Shown here in pieces: positions 30,897-39,197 of a stretch of 64,000 nt of DNA. The stretch covers positions 1 through 64,000 of the forward strand of contig NZ_CM003596.1 in NCBI RefSeq assembly GCF_001435845.1, given 5' to 3'. The position numbers were made by a program, and so were the translations under genes. Below the pieces are notes generated by a model. The model did no database searches, was not told where the DNA came from, and worked only from the letters and a program-made list of their open reading frames with translations. Within the stretch, counting starts at the first letter, position 1. Each line of letters begins with the position of its first letter. Source of the stretch: Psychrobacter sp. P11G3. GTDB taxonomy: Bacteria > Pseudomonadota > Gammaproteobacteria > Pseudomonadales > Moraxellaceae.

Positions 30897-31940
30897 CTAT
30901 AACTTTTTTACCAGTCGCTCAAGCAGTTCAAACGTGCTCTCTTGTTTGACTAAAGTTACCCCTTGTCCTGCCCATAAAGATTGATGTTCTGCATCCATAT
31001 TCTGAGACGCATGAGCTCGCATAGATTTGGACATGGCATTTAATTGTGGGTAGGGCGGTAGCTCATCTGCACTCTCAAATTGAGCAAAATCACGTAGATA
31101 GTCATTTAACAGACCACGAGCGAGCTTACCTGAGAATAATCGAGTTAAGCGCGTTTCTGAGCTGCGTCTGCTGTGACTGGCATCGAGTAAGGCTTGTTTA
31201 TAAGTATCATTGATACCGCATTGGTCAGTGGTCAAAAACGCCGTCCCCATTTGTGCAAGCTCAGCACCTGCCGCTTGTACTGCTTTGATATCCTGTCCTG
31301 TCATAATGCCACCTGCTGCAACCAAAGGAATATCAGTACAGGCGCGCGTCTGGCCAATCAAAGTCAATAATCCTAATGGATCGCTTTCACTTTGCGGTAA
31401 CCAACCACCGCGATGTCCACCCGCTTCGACCCCTTGTACACATGCCGCATCTGCGCCAATATCTGCCCATGCTTTCGCTTCTAGTGGATGATTGGCAGTG
31501 CCGATGACGCGTGTGCCGAGACTTTGCAGACGCTGAACTTGCTCAGCACTGATAATGCCAAAGGTAAAACTGGCAACAGGAACGGGATTGTCATAGAGCA
31601 CTTGTAGCTGCTCTGCGAAGATCTGCGCTGGGCGTTCAGGTAGTGCAAATTCAATATTATTGTCTTGGTAGTACTCACTTAGCCAAGCGGGAATTTCGGT
31701 ATCAAAGGTCGTGGATTCTTGCTCAGACAATACCATGAGATTGACCATAAACGGACGGTCGGTGAGCGATTTAATGGTATCAATTTGGCTGGTCAAAACA
31801 TTTGGCGCAGTCATGCCAGATCCTAATGAGCCCAGTCCGCCAAAGTTACTTACCGTCGCTGCCAGTTCAGGTGTGGTTGCTCCTGCCATTGGCGCTTGAA
31901 CGATAGGGTAGGTGATATTAAGCGTATCAAGTAAGGTCAT
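30897..31940 (-). CDS. Nitronate monooxygenase family flavoprotein
   Basis: An FMN-dependent TIM-barrel enzyme (347 aa) of the 2-nitropropane dioxygenase/nitronate monooxygenase family, which oxidises toxic alkyl nitronates. The N-terminus YPIVQAPMAGATTPELAATVSNFGGLGSLGSGM is diagnostic, with QGVEAGGHRG and VAAGGIMTGQDIKAVQAAGAELAQMGTAFL for FMN phosphate binding. The His of GGHRG is the likely catalytic base. AAGGAA precedes the ATG. It converges on the racemase gene. Confidence 0.9.
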   Translation of the reverse strand: MTLLDTLNITYPIVQAPMAGATTPELAATVSNFGGLGSLGSGMTAPNVLTSQIDTIKSLTDRPFMVNLMVLSEQESTTFDTEIPAWLSEYYQDNNIEFALPERPAQIFAEQLQVLYDNPVPVASFTFGIISAEQVQRLQSLGTRVIGTANHPLEAKAWADIGADAACVQGVEAGGHRGGWLPQSESDPLGLLTLIGQTRACTDIPLVAAGGIMTGQDIKAVQAAGAELAQMGTAFLTTDQCGINDTYKQALLDASHSRRSSETRLTRLFSGKLARGLLNDYLRDFAQFESADELPPYPQLNAMSKSMRAHASQNMDAEHQSLWAGQGVTLVKQESTFELLERLVKKL

Positions 31941-32046
31941 GAATGGTTCCTTTTTATTAGGATATTTGCATGGCTTACTGTAGCAGAGGAAGGCAGTGCG
32001 CGTGTTGGATAGTGTTTATTTAGTTGCTGAATAGGGTAGTGGGTTT

Positions 32047-32096
32047 TGACTACGAAGTTGTAGTTAAGATAGTTGGCTACAAAACTGTAGTTAAAG
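32047..32096. repeat. Two CTAC..GTAG imperfect palindromes in direct repeat
   Basis: The units GACTACGAAGTTGTAGTTAA and GGCTACAAAACTGTAGTTAA follow each other with about 26-bp spacing. Each is an imperfect inverted repeat CTAC-N6-GTAG. They lie 60-110 bp before the Abi_C remnant, so may be an operator or a decayed repeat. Confidence 0.45.
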
Positions 32097-32156
32097 CTTA
32101 TTAATACATATACTTGAGATCACTAAATATATAGCCAAAGAAAATTGAAATAAATA

Positions 32157-32414
32157 ATGAGTAAAATATCTCAAATTACTCGACGTGACATATCTAACAA
32201 GGCAAAAGCAGCGAAGTCAATAAGACAGATTTTAGGTAGTTTATCCGCTGTAGATCAAGGAATGGCAGAGGTTAGAAATGAATATGGTAGTGGTCATGGT
32301 AAAGATAGCCAGTTTAAAGGCTTGCAACCTAGACATACTAAACTGGCAGTCGGAGCTGCTTCCACTTTAGCAATATATTTGCTGGAAACACATAAAATGA
32401 GAAAAGGTAATTAA
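32157..32414 (+). pseudogene. Abi_C (abortive infection C-terminal) domain remnant
   Basis: An 85-aa open frame whose residues from about 20 on match the Abi_C domain: QILGSLSAVDQGMAEVRNEYG, then SGHGKDSQFKGLQPRHTKLA and VGAASTLAIYLLETH. The conserved RNxYGxGHG and RHxxLAVxAAxTL blocks are clear. Full proteins carry a large N-terminal part, absent here; an in-frame TAA lies just upstream at 32151, and the ATG has no good Shine-Dalgarno. I read it as the C-terminal relic of an abortive-infection-type defence gene, though a short domain-only protein is possible. Confidence 0.7.
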
Positions 32415-32528
32415 AATTTATCTTTTTAAGAAAGTTTGCTCACCTATAAGGTAAAAAATAGGTCAGCTTTCAAGCCACCCAACGATGACTAAGAAACTGA
32501 CCCATTCTTATAATTCTACTTTTTACTA

Positions 32529-32906
32529 TTAATTCAACTGCAACGACCCTTTCGCATTCATCAGTAGCTCAACCACATCATCACCACTAATCACTTCAAA
32601 ACGCTTGTCGATATCTGACTCTTCTACGCCGTTGTGTTTCATACAAGCGCCGCAGACCAACACTTGACCACCTTTTTCAATAAAGGTCTCTAGTAACTCA
32701 CCAGCTGGCTCAAACGGATCGCCGATATCTACATTGTCTAGCGCGTTTGGTTTTGCCAGATGCACCGCATCCACCATGAGTATGACAGTAGCAGAATGGC
32801 CTTTTTTCAGTGCCACGCCTGCCATGGTAAACGCTAGGGTGATTTTGCTTGGGTTTGATTCGCTATTATCAAATAACGTGCCGACATAATCTGTTGTATT
32901 AGCCAT
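32529..32906 (-). CDS. DsrE/DsrF-like family protein
   Basis: A 125-aa single-domain protein of the DsrE/TusD-like fold, linked to sulfur relay or unknown roles. It contains FTMAGVALKKGHSATVILMVDAVHLA and a cysteine motif VLVCGACMKHNGV (CGAC), the likely persulfide site. AAGGAG precedes the ATG. It stands alone, not with tus or dsr genes, so its pathway is undefined. Confidence 0.85.
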   Translation of the reverse strand: MANTTDYVGTLFDNSESNPSKITLAFTMAGVALKKGHSATVILMVDAVHLAKPNALDNVDIGDPFEPAGELLETFIEKGGQVLVCGACMKHNGVEESDIDKRFEVISGDDVVELLMNAKGSLQLN

Positions 32907-33083
32907 ATTATTCTCCTTATAAGACTATATTCGTTTTGTCTGAGTATGTACTCACTACTATCCTAACATTTATTATATGTATTTATATAATGAGTTGTTA
33001 TGAAATAGTAGCTATAAGGTTGCTTGCTTGTACTATCTGTTAAATAAGATAAAAGTAATGGATTTCTAGCTTATAAAGTTAAG

Positions 33084-33635
33084 TTAGTCAGCTGTATCGA
33101 CAGGCGGCCACGGACGATCAGCATCACTTTTGATCCACTCAGCCACGTAACCTGTTGGCGGTAGATCCCAGTCAGACTGACCCAACGCAGCCAGTACTTG
33201 TGCCGTGTCGATCACTCTACCACCCTTGGTCACACCAGTACGCAGTAGTCCAGATGAGCATGGCTGGCCCTTGACCCACATTGATTGCTCAATATACAGC
33301 CAGCGCGCGTCGATACCGACGATTTTGGTTTTGAGCGTGACTTTTTGAAAGGCGCGAATACGCTTACGGTATTGAATAGTGCTGCCAGCGATGACCAAGC
33401 CCCAGCGTTGTTTTAACAATTGCTTGCCAAGCCCAGTCCGTACCGCAAAGTCCATACGACCCAAATCATACAGCGTAAATACGCGGCCGTTATTCATCTC
33501 CAAAAAATTATCTATATCGGATAAGCGGCAGCGAAACTGAATCTCACTGGTGTCCTTAAACGTCAGTGTGTCGCCTTTTTTTGCTTTTAGGGCAGCATGA
33601 GCAATGGTGCTAGCATAACGGATAAATGGGTACAT
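33084..33635 (-). CDS. Thioesterase-like (4HBT/hotdog) protein
   Basis: A 183-aa hotdog-fold protein of the acyl-CoA thioesterase type related to eukaryotic THEM6. It shows FRCRLSDIDNFLEMNNGRVFTLYDLGRMDF and RWGLVIAGSTIQYRKRIRAFQKVTLKTKI, the latter typical of the hotdog sheet. The likely active region is the DIDNFLEMNNGR segment. Substrate unknown. The gene lies 60 bp downstream of the YheT-like hydrolase on the same strand, so the two may be cotranscribed. Confidence 0.8.
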   Translation of the reverse strand: MYPFIRYASTIAHAALKAKKGDTLTFKDTSEIQFRCRLSDIDNFLEMNNGRVFTLYDLGRMDFAVRTGLGKQLLKQRWGLVIAGSTIQYRKRIRAFQKVTLKTKIVGIDARWLYIEQSMWVKGQPCSSGLLRTGVTKGGRVIDTAQVLAALGQSDWDLPPTGYVAEWIKSDADRPWPPVDTAD

Positions 33636-33694
33636 AAAACACTCTCAAAAGGTTATAAACGTTGGCGTTATTATTTTGTCATTGATGACAGTGA

Positions 33695-34792
33695 TTATTT
33701 ATTGTCAGAGACCACATCCTGAGAAGACTCGCTAGTAGAAGCTACACCAATCCAATTAAAATAAGCGCTGACAGTTTCAGGTATCCAGTTAATATCGAAT
33801 TTTGAAGTCTTGGACTCTTTATCATTACTGACAGGCGATTTGCTTTTGGAATGACCATTGTCTGAGCGATAACGCAGATAACCGATATGTCCACCGTGCT
33901 CAGTATCTAAGATAGTGACAGTCTCAGAGACATCATTTGGGGTAGCAGTAAAGCCAATAAAAGGATCGTCTTTTGCACTGATTAATAGCAGAGGGTGAGT
34001 GACGTTGCGCAAATACGGCATGGCGGATGCAGTATGGTAATAGTCGTTTTTGGAGCGATATCCGTGACGCGGCGCGGTAAAAATATCATCAAAATCACTG
34101 ATACGATTGGCAGCTTTGATAGAGTTGATTTCATCTTGAGTGAGATCGTTTGCCAATGCTTTTTTGATAATTGGGTTAAGCAGGTACGGCGTATAGATAC
34201 GATGACTCAAAAAGCTGTGCATAGTAATGGCAGCTGAAGACATATCGACTGGCGCAGAAATAACAACGGCACCTTTACATAGGACTTTGTCCTCATATTC
34301 GCCCATGTATTTGGCCAGTGCATTGCCTCCTAATGAGACACCAACTGCGTAGATATTGGCATACTGCTCACGCAAATTCTGTAGCGCATGATGCACTTCG
34401 TCAGTGTCGCCTGCGTTATAGAATACCGTGCCACTAGCAGGAATACCGCCGCAACTGCGGAAATGTGCCACCACAAAATGCCAGCCTTGCGCGTGCATTT
34501 GGTACGCCAGTGCGCGTGCATAATGACTGTCACTACTGCCTTCCATCCCATGAAATAGGACAATTAATGGGGTTTGCTCAAGCTCGCCGTTTTTTGATGC
34601 TTCTACAGGGTGCGCATCATAGAAATCATAAGCAATATCACTCTCGTCCAGTGAGTCTTTTTCGACTACACGGCGGTAGGTCGGTGCCTTTGGCGCAAAA
34701 AACTTAGGTAAGATGCTTTGCAGATGTGGATTGGTCAGCCAAAATGGTGGCTTAAAAGGTGCTGGAGAAAAAGGTTTGGTTGAAGTTGACAT
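33695..34792 (-). CDS. YheT-family alpha/beta hydrolase
   Basis: A 365-aa alpha/beta hydrolase related to E. coli YheT and yeast EHT1-type esterases. It begins with FKPPFWLTNPHLQSILPKFF, the family N-terminal signature, then LFHGMEGSSDSHYARAL, the nucleophile elbow GVSLGGNALAKYMGE and the late acid/His region SAKDDPFIG...EHGGHIGYL. A polar Ser/Lys-rich insertion sits near residues 310-335. Likely a lipid or ester hydrolase; substrate unknown. The start has a weak ribosome-binding site. Confidence 0.9.
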   Translation of the reverse strand: MSTSTKPFSPAPFKPPFWLTNPHLQSILPKFFAPKAPTYRRVVEKDSLDESDIAYDFYDAHPVEASKNGELEQTPLIVLFHGMEGSSDSHYARALAYQMHAQGWHFVVAHFRSCGGIPASGTVFYNAGDTDEVHHALQNLREQYANIYAVGVSLGGNALAKYMGEYEDKVLCKGAVVISAPVDMSSAAITMHSFLSHRIYTPYLLNPIIKKALANDLTQDEINSIKAANRISDFDDIFTAPRHGYRSKNDYYHTASAMPYLRNVTHPLLLISAKDDPFIGFTATPNDVSETVTILDTEHGGHIGYLRYRSDNGHSKSKSPVSNDKESKTSKFDINWIPETVSAYFNWIGVASTSESSQDVVSDNK

Positions 34793-34879
34793 ATATTGGT
34801 CTTATTTAATGATCGTGGAAAAACAAATAGAGTAGTGTGATAAGGTTTTTTATCATAACGCCAGTACCTGTGAAAACCA

Positions 34880-34975
34880 ATAATTTTCAGTGAACGCATG
34901 ATTACTGAAAAGCAGTTACTGAAAACAGCTATTGGAAATTAGCTACTGAAAAATCTAACAAATAAATATATTGAA
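34880..34975. repeat. Degenerate TACTGAAAA direct repeats
   Basis: In the gap between yigZ and yheT the word TACTGAAAA (or TATTGAAAA) recurs about four times. It may be slipped-strand duplication; function not evident. Confidence 0.3.
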
Positions 34976-35021
34976 AAGAGAACTATTTAAAACGGTCGAC
35001 GAAAATAGTTAGGCCGCATCT

Positions 35022-35624
35022 TTAATCTTCTGGTTTATCCAATACTCGACCATCCATTGCTAAGCGCGCTTTTAGACTTTCGACATCTGCTTCAGCAAGT
35101 GTGGCGGTTAAGGTTACTTGCTTATTATAGGCGACATCGTCGATATGACCGCCAAGACTTTCTATTATATAGCGGCATTGCGCTTCAGTCGCAAATTCGG
35201 CCAGTATCTGAATCTGAGTCATCGGTACATAAGGGTTTAATATCATCTCGTCGACGGCCGCTTGAGCAGAGCCTGCATAAGCACGGGTAAGACCGCCAGC
35301 ACCCAATTTGATACCACCGAAGTAACGTACTACGATGATAATCACATTGCCGATTGACTTATGTTGTAGCACATTCAATATCGGTCGACCCGCTGTACCA
35401 CTTGGCTCGCCATCATCATCGAAACCAGCACTAGTGGTATTATCTGGATCACCGATGATGTATGCCCAGCAGAAGTGCCGTGCATCGGGGTATTGCTCTC
35501 GCAGTTGTTCCACGTGAAACATTGCTTGATCGCGAGAGGTCACCGGATAGGCGTAAGCGATAAACTCAGATTTTTTAATTTCGAGTCGCGTGGTAACGGC
35601 ACGTTTTAGCGTTTGATAGCTCAT
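35022..35624 (-). CDS. yigZ: YigZ/IMPACT family protein
   Basis: A 200-aa member of the UPF0029/IMPACT family. The N-terminal domain shows KKSEFIAYAYPVTSRDQAM, HFCWAYIIGDP, FDDDGEPSGTAGRPILNVL and VRYFGGIKLGAGGLTRAY, all hallmark motifs. The C-terminal DUF1949-like domain follows. In eukaryotes IMPACT regulates GCN2, but the bacterial role is unclear. A parS-type palindrome lies in the reading frame at 35506-35521. Confidence 0.9.
   Translation of the reverse strand: MSYQTLKRAVTTRLEIKKSEFIAYAYPVTSRDQAMFHVEQLREQYPDARHFCWAYIIGDPDNTTSAGFDDDGEPSGTAGRPILNVLQHKSIGNVIIIVVRYFGGIKLGAGGLTRAYAGSAQAAVDEMILNPYVPMTQIQILAEFATEAQCRYIIESLGGHIDDVAYNKQVTLTATLAEADVESLKARLAMDGRVLDKPED
35506..35521. other. parS: parS site inside yigZ
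   Basis: TGTTCCACGTGAAACA fits the relaxed ParB consensus TGTTNCACGTGAAACA exactly, with an intact CACGTG core. It lies within yigZ codons (minus strand), about 31 kb from the recF sites. Confidence 0.8.
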
Positions 35625-35821
35625 ATTTCATCAGGCTTAGGTTGGATATGTTAAACTGGTCTGACTTTCACTGGCTTTTGTATTGAGCACAGTGTTCATT
35701 TAATTTTTCATTATAGTACCATTTCTAACCATCGAAGATAACGAGCCGCTCACGGCTGAGTGTTGGCGTCGTTAGTTTCTGATTTAGGGCTGGTATAATA
35801 AAACCGATGGTAGTAAATAGT

Positions 35822-36526
35822 ATGCGTTTAGATAAATTCATTAGTAAAGCCACCGAGCTGTCGCGTAAAGAGTCAAAAAAGATCATGCACGCCGGCGAAA
35901 TCACCGTAAACGATCAAGTGGTTAAAGATCCTGGCCTACATGTCGATGTCGTCAATGATGATGTGATGTGGGCAGGCGAGCCGTTGTCGGTCGCTGCTGG
36001 CAATCGCTATATCTTGTTGTATAAGCCTGAAGGCTTTGAGTGCACGCTAAAAGTTAAAGAGTATCCAATCGTCACCGAACTGATTGCTGTACCAGAATTG
36101 GGTAGTCTGCGTATCGCTGGGCGTCTCGATGTCGATACCACTGGCGCATTGCTGATGAGTGATGATGGCGGCTGGCTGCACCGTGTCACCAGTCCTAAGC
36201 ACGAACATGCAAAGGTGTACGAGCTGACATTGGCAGATGCAATGGATAGTGATGCACAAGAAAAAGCCGTGAAGAAAGTGGCGGAAGGCATCTTGCTTGA
36301 AGGTGATTACGAGCCAACCAAGCCTGCTGTTCTTGAGTTCATCGATGAAAAACATGCACGTCTGACATTAGAGCAGGGCAAATACCATCAGGTCAAACGT
36401 ATGATGGGTTACTTCGGTAATCGAGTAACTGAGCTGCACCGCGCTAGTATCGGTCATATCAATCTAGAAGGCCTAGAAAAAGGCGATAGCCGTTTCTTAA
36501 CGCCAGAAGAAGTTGCCAAGTTTTAA
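35822..36526 (+). CDS. rsuA: 16S rRNA pseudouridine(516) synthase RsuA
   Basis: A pseudouridine synthase modifying U516 of 16S rRNA. It has an N-terminal S4 RNA-binding domain (MRLDKFISKATELSRKESKKIMHAG) and the RsuA/RluB/E/F catalytic domain with the active-site Asp in AGRLDVDTTGALLMSDDG and the later KYHQVKRMMGYFGNRV. I chose the ATG at 35822, which gives the usual MRLDKFI start; an in-frame ATG at 35807 would add five residues. RluE or another RsuA-type paralogue cannot be fully excluded. Confidence 0.88.
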   Translation: MRLDKFISKATELSRKESKKIMHAGEITVNDQVVKDPGLHVDVVNDDVMWAGEPLSVAAGNRYILLYKPEGFECTLKVKEYPIVTELIAVPELGSLRIAGRLDVDTTGALLMSDDGGWLHRVTSPKHEHAKVYELTLADAMDSDAQEKAVKKVAEGILLEGDYEPTKPAVLEFIDEKHARLTLEQGKYHQVKRMMGYFGNRVTELHRASIGHINLEGLEKGDSRFLTPEEVAKF

Positions 36527-36595
36527 GAAATAAGCACTGAAACTATTAAGCTTTGGCCTTAGTATTTGTCTTGAAACTATCGTTTTAAACCCATT

Positions 36596-36625
36596 AGCAG
36601 CCGCTACCCAGTGTGCTGCTTTTTG
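36596..36625 (+). terminator. Terminator after rsuA
   Basis: AGCAGC (36596-36601) and GCTGCT (36615-36620) form the stem, followed by TTTTTG. Confidence 0.6.
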
Positions 36626-36779
36626 CGGTCTGCCATATTGTATTTATGTCTACTACCTACCTGTGTTGCCTATCTCTTAAAGATAAGTAGCAGTTTTGCG
36701 ACATTAGCCATTTAGTGCTTTGCAAAACTATCCCATATGCTACAGTCTTTTTTATCTATATTTTTATGACAGACAACCC

Positions 36780-36860
36780 TTAAACCAACTCTAAAAATCT
36801 GACTAATCAGAAAGTGGATTGCTACCTTTCAGTTAGTGGTAGATTTGGAGTTGGTCTTAA
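36780..36860 (+). promoter_or_regulatory. 81-nt long imperfect hairpin before the DsbC-like gene
   Basis: The outer arms 36780-36791 and 36848-36860 pair over 12 bp (one bulged C). Next come a 6-bp helix (36795-36800 with 36841-36846), a 4-bp helix (36803-36806 with 36833-36836) and a 5-bp tip helix (36810-36814 with 36826-36830) around an 11-nt loop. No T-run follows, so it is not a simple terminator. It ends 43 nt before the GTG start; it could be a leader regulatory structure, a small RNA or a decayed inverted-repeat element. Confidence 0.55.
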
Positions 36861-36903
36861 TATTGAAAACTGCCATTATTAAAAACCAGATAGGAATCTC
36901 TCT

Positions 36904-37968
36904 GTGACATTACCTGTATTAAAGTCCGCTAGCCTGATCAGCGTCATACTATTAACAACCACTGCTTGCGCTCAGCCAAGTTCGGCGGACGCCAACAGTA
37001 ATAACGTAACGCAAAACACTCAAAATTCGCAAGCAGGTCAAGCAGTGAGTGCGACTGTTGATAAGCGATTGCGCCAAATATTGACCCAAGCAGGTATCAA
37101 AACACAGATTACTTCTATTGTGCCGTCCAAACTGCCCAATATGTACCAAGTGAATTTGGCCGGACAACTGCCCCTGCACATCACTGAAGATGGTAGATAT
37201 GTCATACAGGGTGAGCTACAGAAAAACCCAAGCAAACGGGTTGTCACTAAAACACCAGTACGTAGCACGAGTGCGCAGGTCGGCGAACCTGTCAATACCA
37301 GCGTCAAGTCTGACATGCTAGCAAATATGGCTGCGCTTAAGAACATGAGCGTTAAAACACCATTCTTTTATACCGCAGTACCGGGTGTTATCTGGGGTGC
37401 AACGCTAGAAGGGGTACCATTTTTACTATCAGATGATGCGCAGTACATTACCGATGGCGAAATATCAGTCATCGAAAATGGTCAATTTATCGGCCTCGAT
37501 GAGAACTTTGAAAAACGCAAAAATCAGTCTGTATTTGCGTCATTGGACAACAGCCAACTGATTACTTATCCAGCAACCACTACTGAGAGAGCCGTTATCT
37601 ATGTGGCGGATGATGTGAACTGCCCTTATTGCCGCCGATTACATCAGCAAGTGCCATCACTCAATGCAAAAGGCGTGACGGTCAATGTCATCGGCTATCC
37701 GATATATGAGGCGTCACCGAAGCAGATGCGCGGTATCTGGTGTCAAGCGAATGCAGATAGTCGTCGTCAGGCATTTGACAAGGCGATGCTACAGGGTGAA
37801 ATGACACCTGCATCAGAAAGTTGTACAGTTGACCATGTGACACCCAATCGTGACAAAGCAGCTGGACTCGCGGTAATGGCGACGCCTGCCATCTATCATG
37901 AAGATGGCGTGCTATATCAGGCGAGTTTTGAGAGTCCAGAATTTTTAGAATTCTTGGGTGTTGAATAA
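36904..37968 (+). CDS. DsbC/DsbG-like periplasmic thiol-disulfide protein
   Basis: A 354-aa exported protein with a C-terminal thioredoxin fold. The active-site CPYC is at residues 240-243 in VADDVNCPYCRRLHQQ, the cis-Pro loop is MATPAIY, and a second Cys pair (GIWCQAN and ESCTVDH) matches the structural disulfide of DsbC. An N-terminal DsbC-like dimerisation domain appears twice or in extended form, making it longer than DsbC (~216 aa mature). It likely isomerises wrong disulfides. The start is GTG with AGGA 8 nt before it. The signal peptide ends TTTAC, a weak lipobox. Confidence 0.85.
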   Translation: MTLPVLKSASLISVILLTTTACAQPSSADANSNNVTQNTQNSQAGQAVSATVDKRLRQILTQAGIKTQITSIVPSKLPNMYQVNLAGQLPLHITEDGRYVIQGELQKNPSKRVVTKTPVRSTSAQVGEPVNTSVKSDMLANMAALKNMSVKTPFFYTAVPGVIWGATLEGVPFLLSDDAQYITDGEISVIENGQFIGLDENFEKRKNQSVFASLDNSQLITYPATTTERAVIYVADDVNCPYCRRLHQQVPSLNAKGVTVNVIGYPIYEASPKQMRGIWCQANADSRRQAFDKAMLQGEMTPASESCTVDHVTPNRDKAAGLAVMATPAIYHEDGVLYQASFESPEFLEFLGVE

Positions 37969-38036
37969 TTGATTGGTATAGTTAAGTGTTTCAACAGTTC
38001 AAAAACTTAAGATATTAGACAGTTAAGTACAGTAAT

Positions 38037-38076
38037 AAAAAACCGCCTTATGAATCAGTTCGTAGGGCGGTTTTTT
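38037..38076. terminator. Bidirectional terminator
   Basis: AAAAAACCGCC and GGCGGTTTTTT with an inner extension form a symmetric hairpin between the DsbC-like gene and the convergent DUF2939 gene. Confidence 0.88.
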
Positions 38077-38124
38077 ATGGTTCTATTCAAAAATTTTTGC
38101 ATCTCGAAAGCTGTCTTAAACAAT

Positions 38125-38775
38125 CTATGGTAAGACGATATCAACGATTTTCCAATTGATAAGCCCTTCACGCTGCATCTCGATAGTGAGAGGATAGCCT
38201 TTTACCTGACCACTAATACTAAAGCAGTTGATACCGCAGTAGCTAAGCGTTGGCTTCTCACTGTCATTGCCTTGGGCGACTTGCTGCTCAAGTTCGGCCG
38301 CTTGTTTTTTCATGACTTGCTGCATTTGGCTTTTGACCACGGCATCGACATCACCGCGCTGAATGATTAAGCTTTGAATTAGGTTTTTCAAGTCAACTTG
38401 ATCGCTAGCGATGGCCCATGCTGCGGCTAGCTCTTTGGTTGCTGTATTGGCTTGACCTTGGGTATTGATCACCTTTTCGATATTCTGCGGGGTGATGGCC
38501 CCTTCAACTGCCTGCGCGATAAAACCATTCGCGGCTTCGGTCAACGGCTCACCACCCAATTCAGAAATTAGTGGGTACTTAGTCATTGTCGTCGCAAATT
38601 GGCTGGTTAGCTGATTTTGGACGCTTGGTCGCACTTGCTCATAATCAATAGCCGCTGCGATAGTGGCACCGTCTTTATCGTCATAAGCGTTTTTGAGCTG
38701 ATAAGCACTGTAATAAGGCGAGCCTGCATACACTGCTACCGCAATGATGATTAATAGAATAACCAGCTTTTTCAT
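38125..38775 (-). CDS. DUF2939 family protein
   Basis: A 216-aa protein with a single N-terminal hydrophobic segment (MKKLVILLIIIAVAVYAGSPYY) and an extracytoplasmic domain: YQLKNAYDDKDGATIAAAIDYEQVRPSVQNQL is the DUF2939 hallmark. Function of the family is unknown. I use the ATG at 38775, which places the signal anchor at the N-terminus and has AAGG about 11 nt upstream; longer in-frame starts up to 38943 lack that logic. Probably anchored in the inner membrane. Confidence 0.8.
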   Translation of the reverse strand: MKKLVILLIIIAVAVYAGSPYYSAYQLKNAYDDKDGATIAAAIDYEQVRPSVQNQLTSQFATTMTKYPLISELGGEPLTEAANGFIAQAVEGAITPQNIEKVINTQGQANTATKELAAAWAIASDQVDLKNLIQSLIIQRGDVDAVVKSQMQQVMKKQAAELEQQVAQGNDSEKPTLSYCGINCFSISGQVKGYPLTIEMQREGLINWKIVDIVLP

Positions 38776-39076
38776 AAGACTTGATACCTTGTCGCAATCG
38801 TCATCACTATGAGTATAAATGACCGTAGATGTGGCGGTAAATATTAGCACGACTGGGCACTGCTCAGGTACGAAAAGCTTTGCAGTAACCTTAATGAATC
38901 GTTTAGCTTTTGCCGCAGCGATGCCAACTGCTAATTTCATCATTTAAGAGCTTGATAAATCAGCAGACCATCTCCATAAATAGCGCAAACTTTTTATAAT
39001 TGATTTGGCTAAGCAGCCTTCACCGTATTTGTTGGTTAAGTCTAAGCATCATGGTTCTATAGCATATGATTTGTAA

Positions 39077-39092
39077 TGTTTCATGTGAAACG
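39077..39092. other. Degenerate parS-like site upstream of dnaJ
   Basis: TGTTTCATGTGAAACG matches the ParB consensus at 14/16, with the core changed to CATGTG. It lies in the gap before dnaJ. Weaker than the others, so binding is uncertain. Confidence 0.4.
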
Positions 39093-39197
39093 TTATACAT
39101 ATCCGTTAGTTAAGAATCACGAATAAGATTAAGACAATTATCAATTGAGCTGATGATTTGACGAACCGGTGTGGCTGTAAAGACGATAGGAGAGAGC

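Larger units (their letters stand above)
36527..36903. other. rsuA to DsbC-like gene intergenic region
   Basis: 377 bp without a gene. It contains a terminator-like hairpin after rsuA (36596-36625) and a long structured element at 36780-36860 before the DsbC-like gene, both listed separately. Confidence 0.6.
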
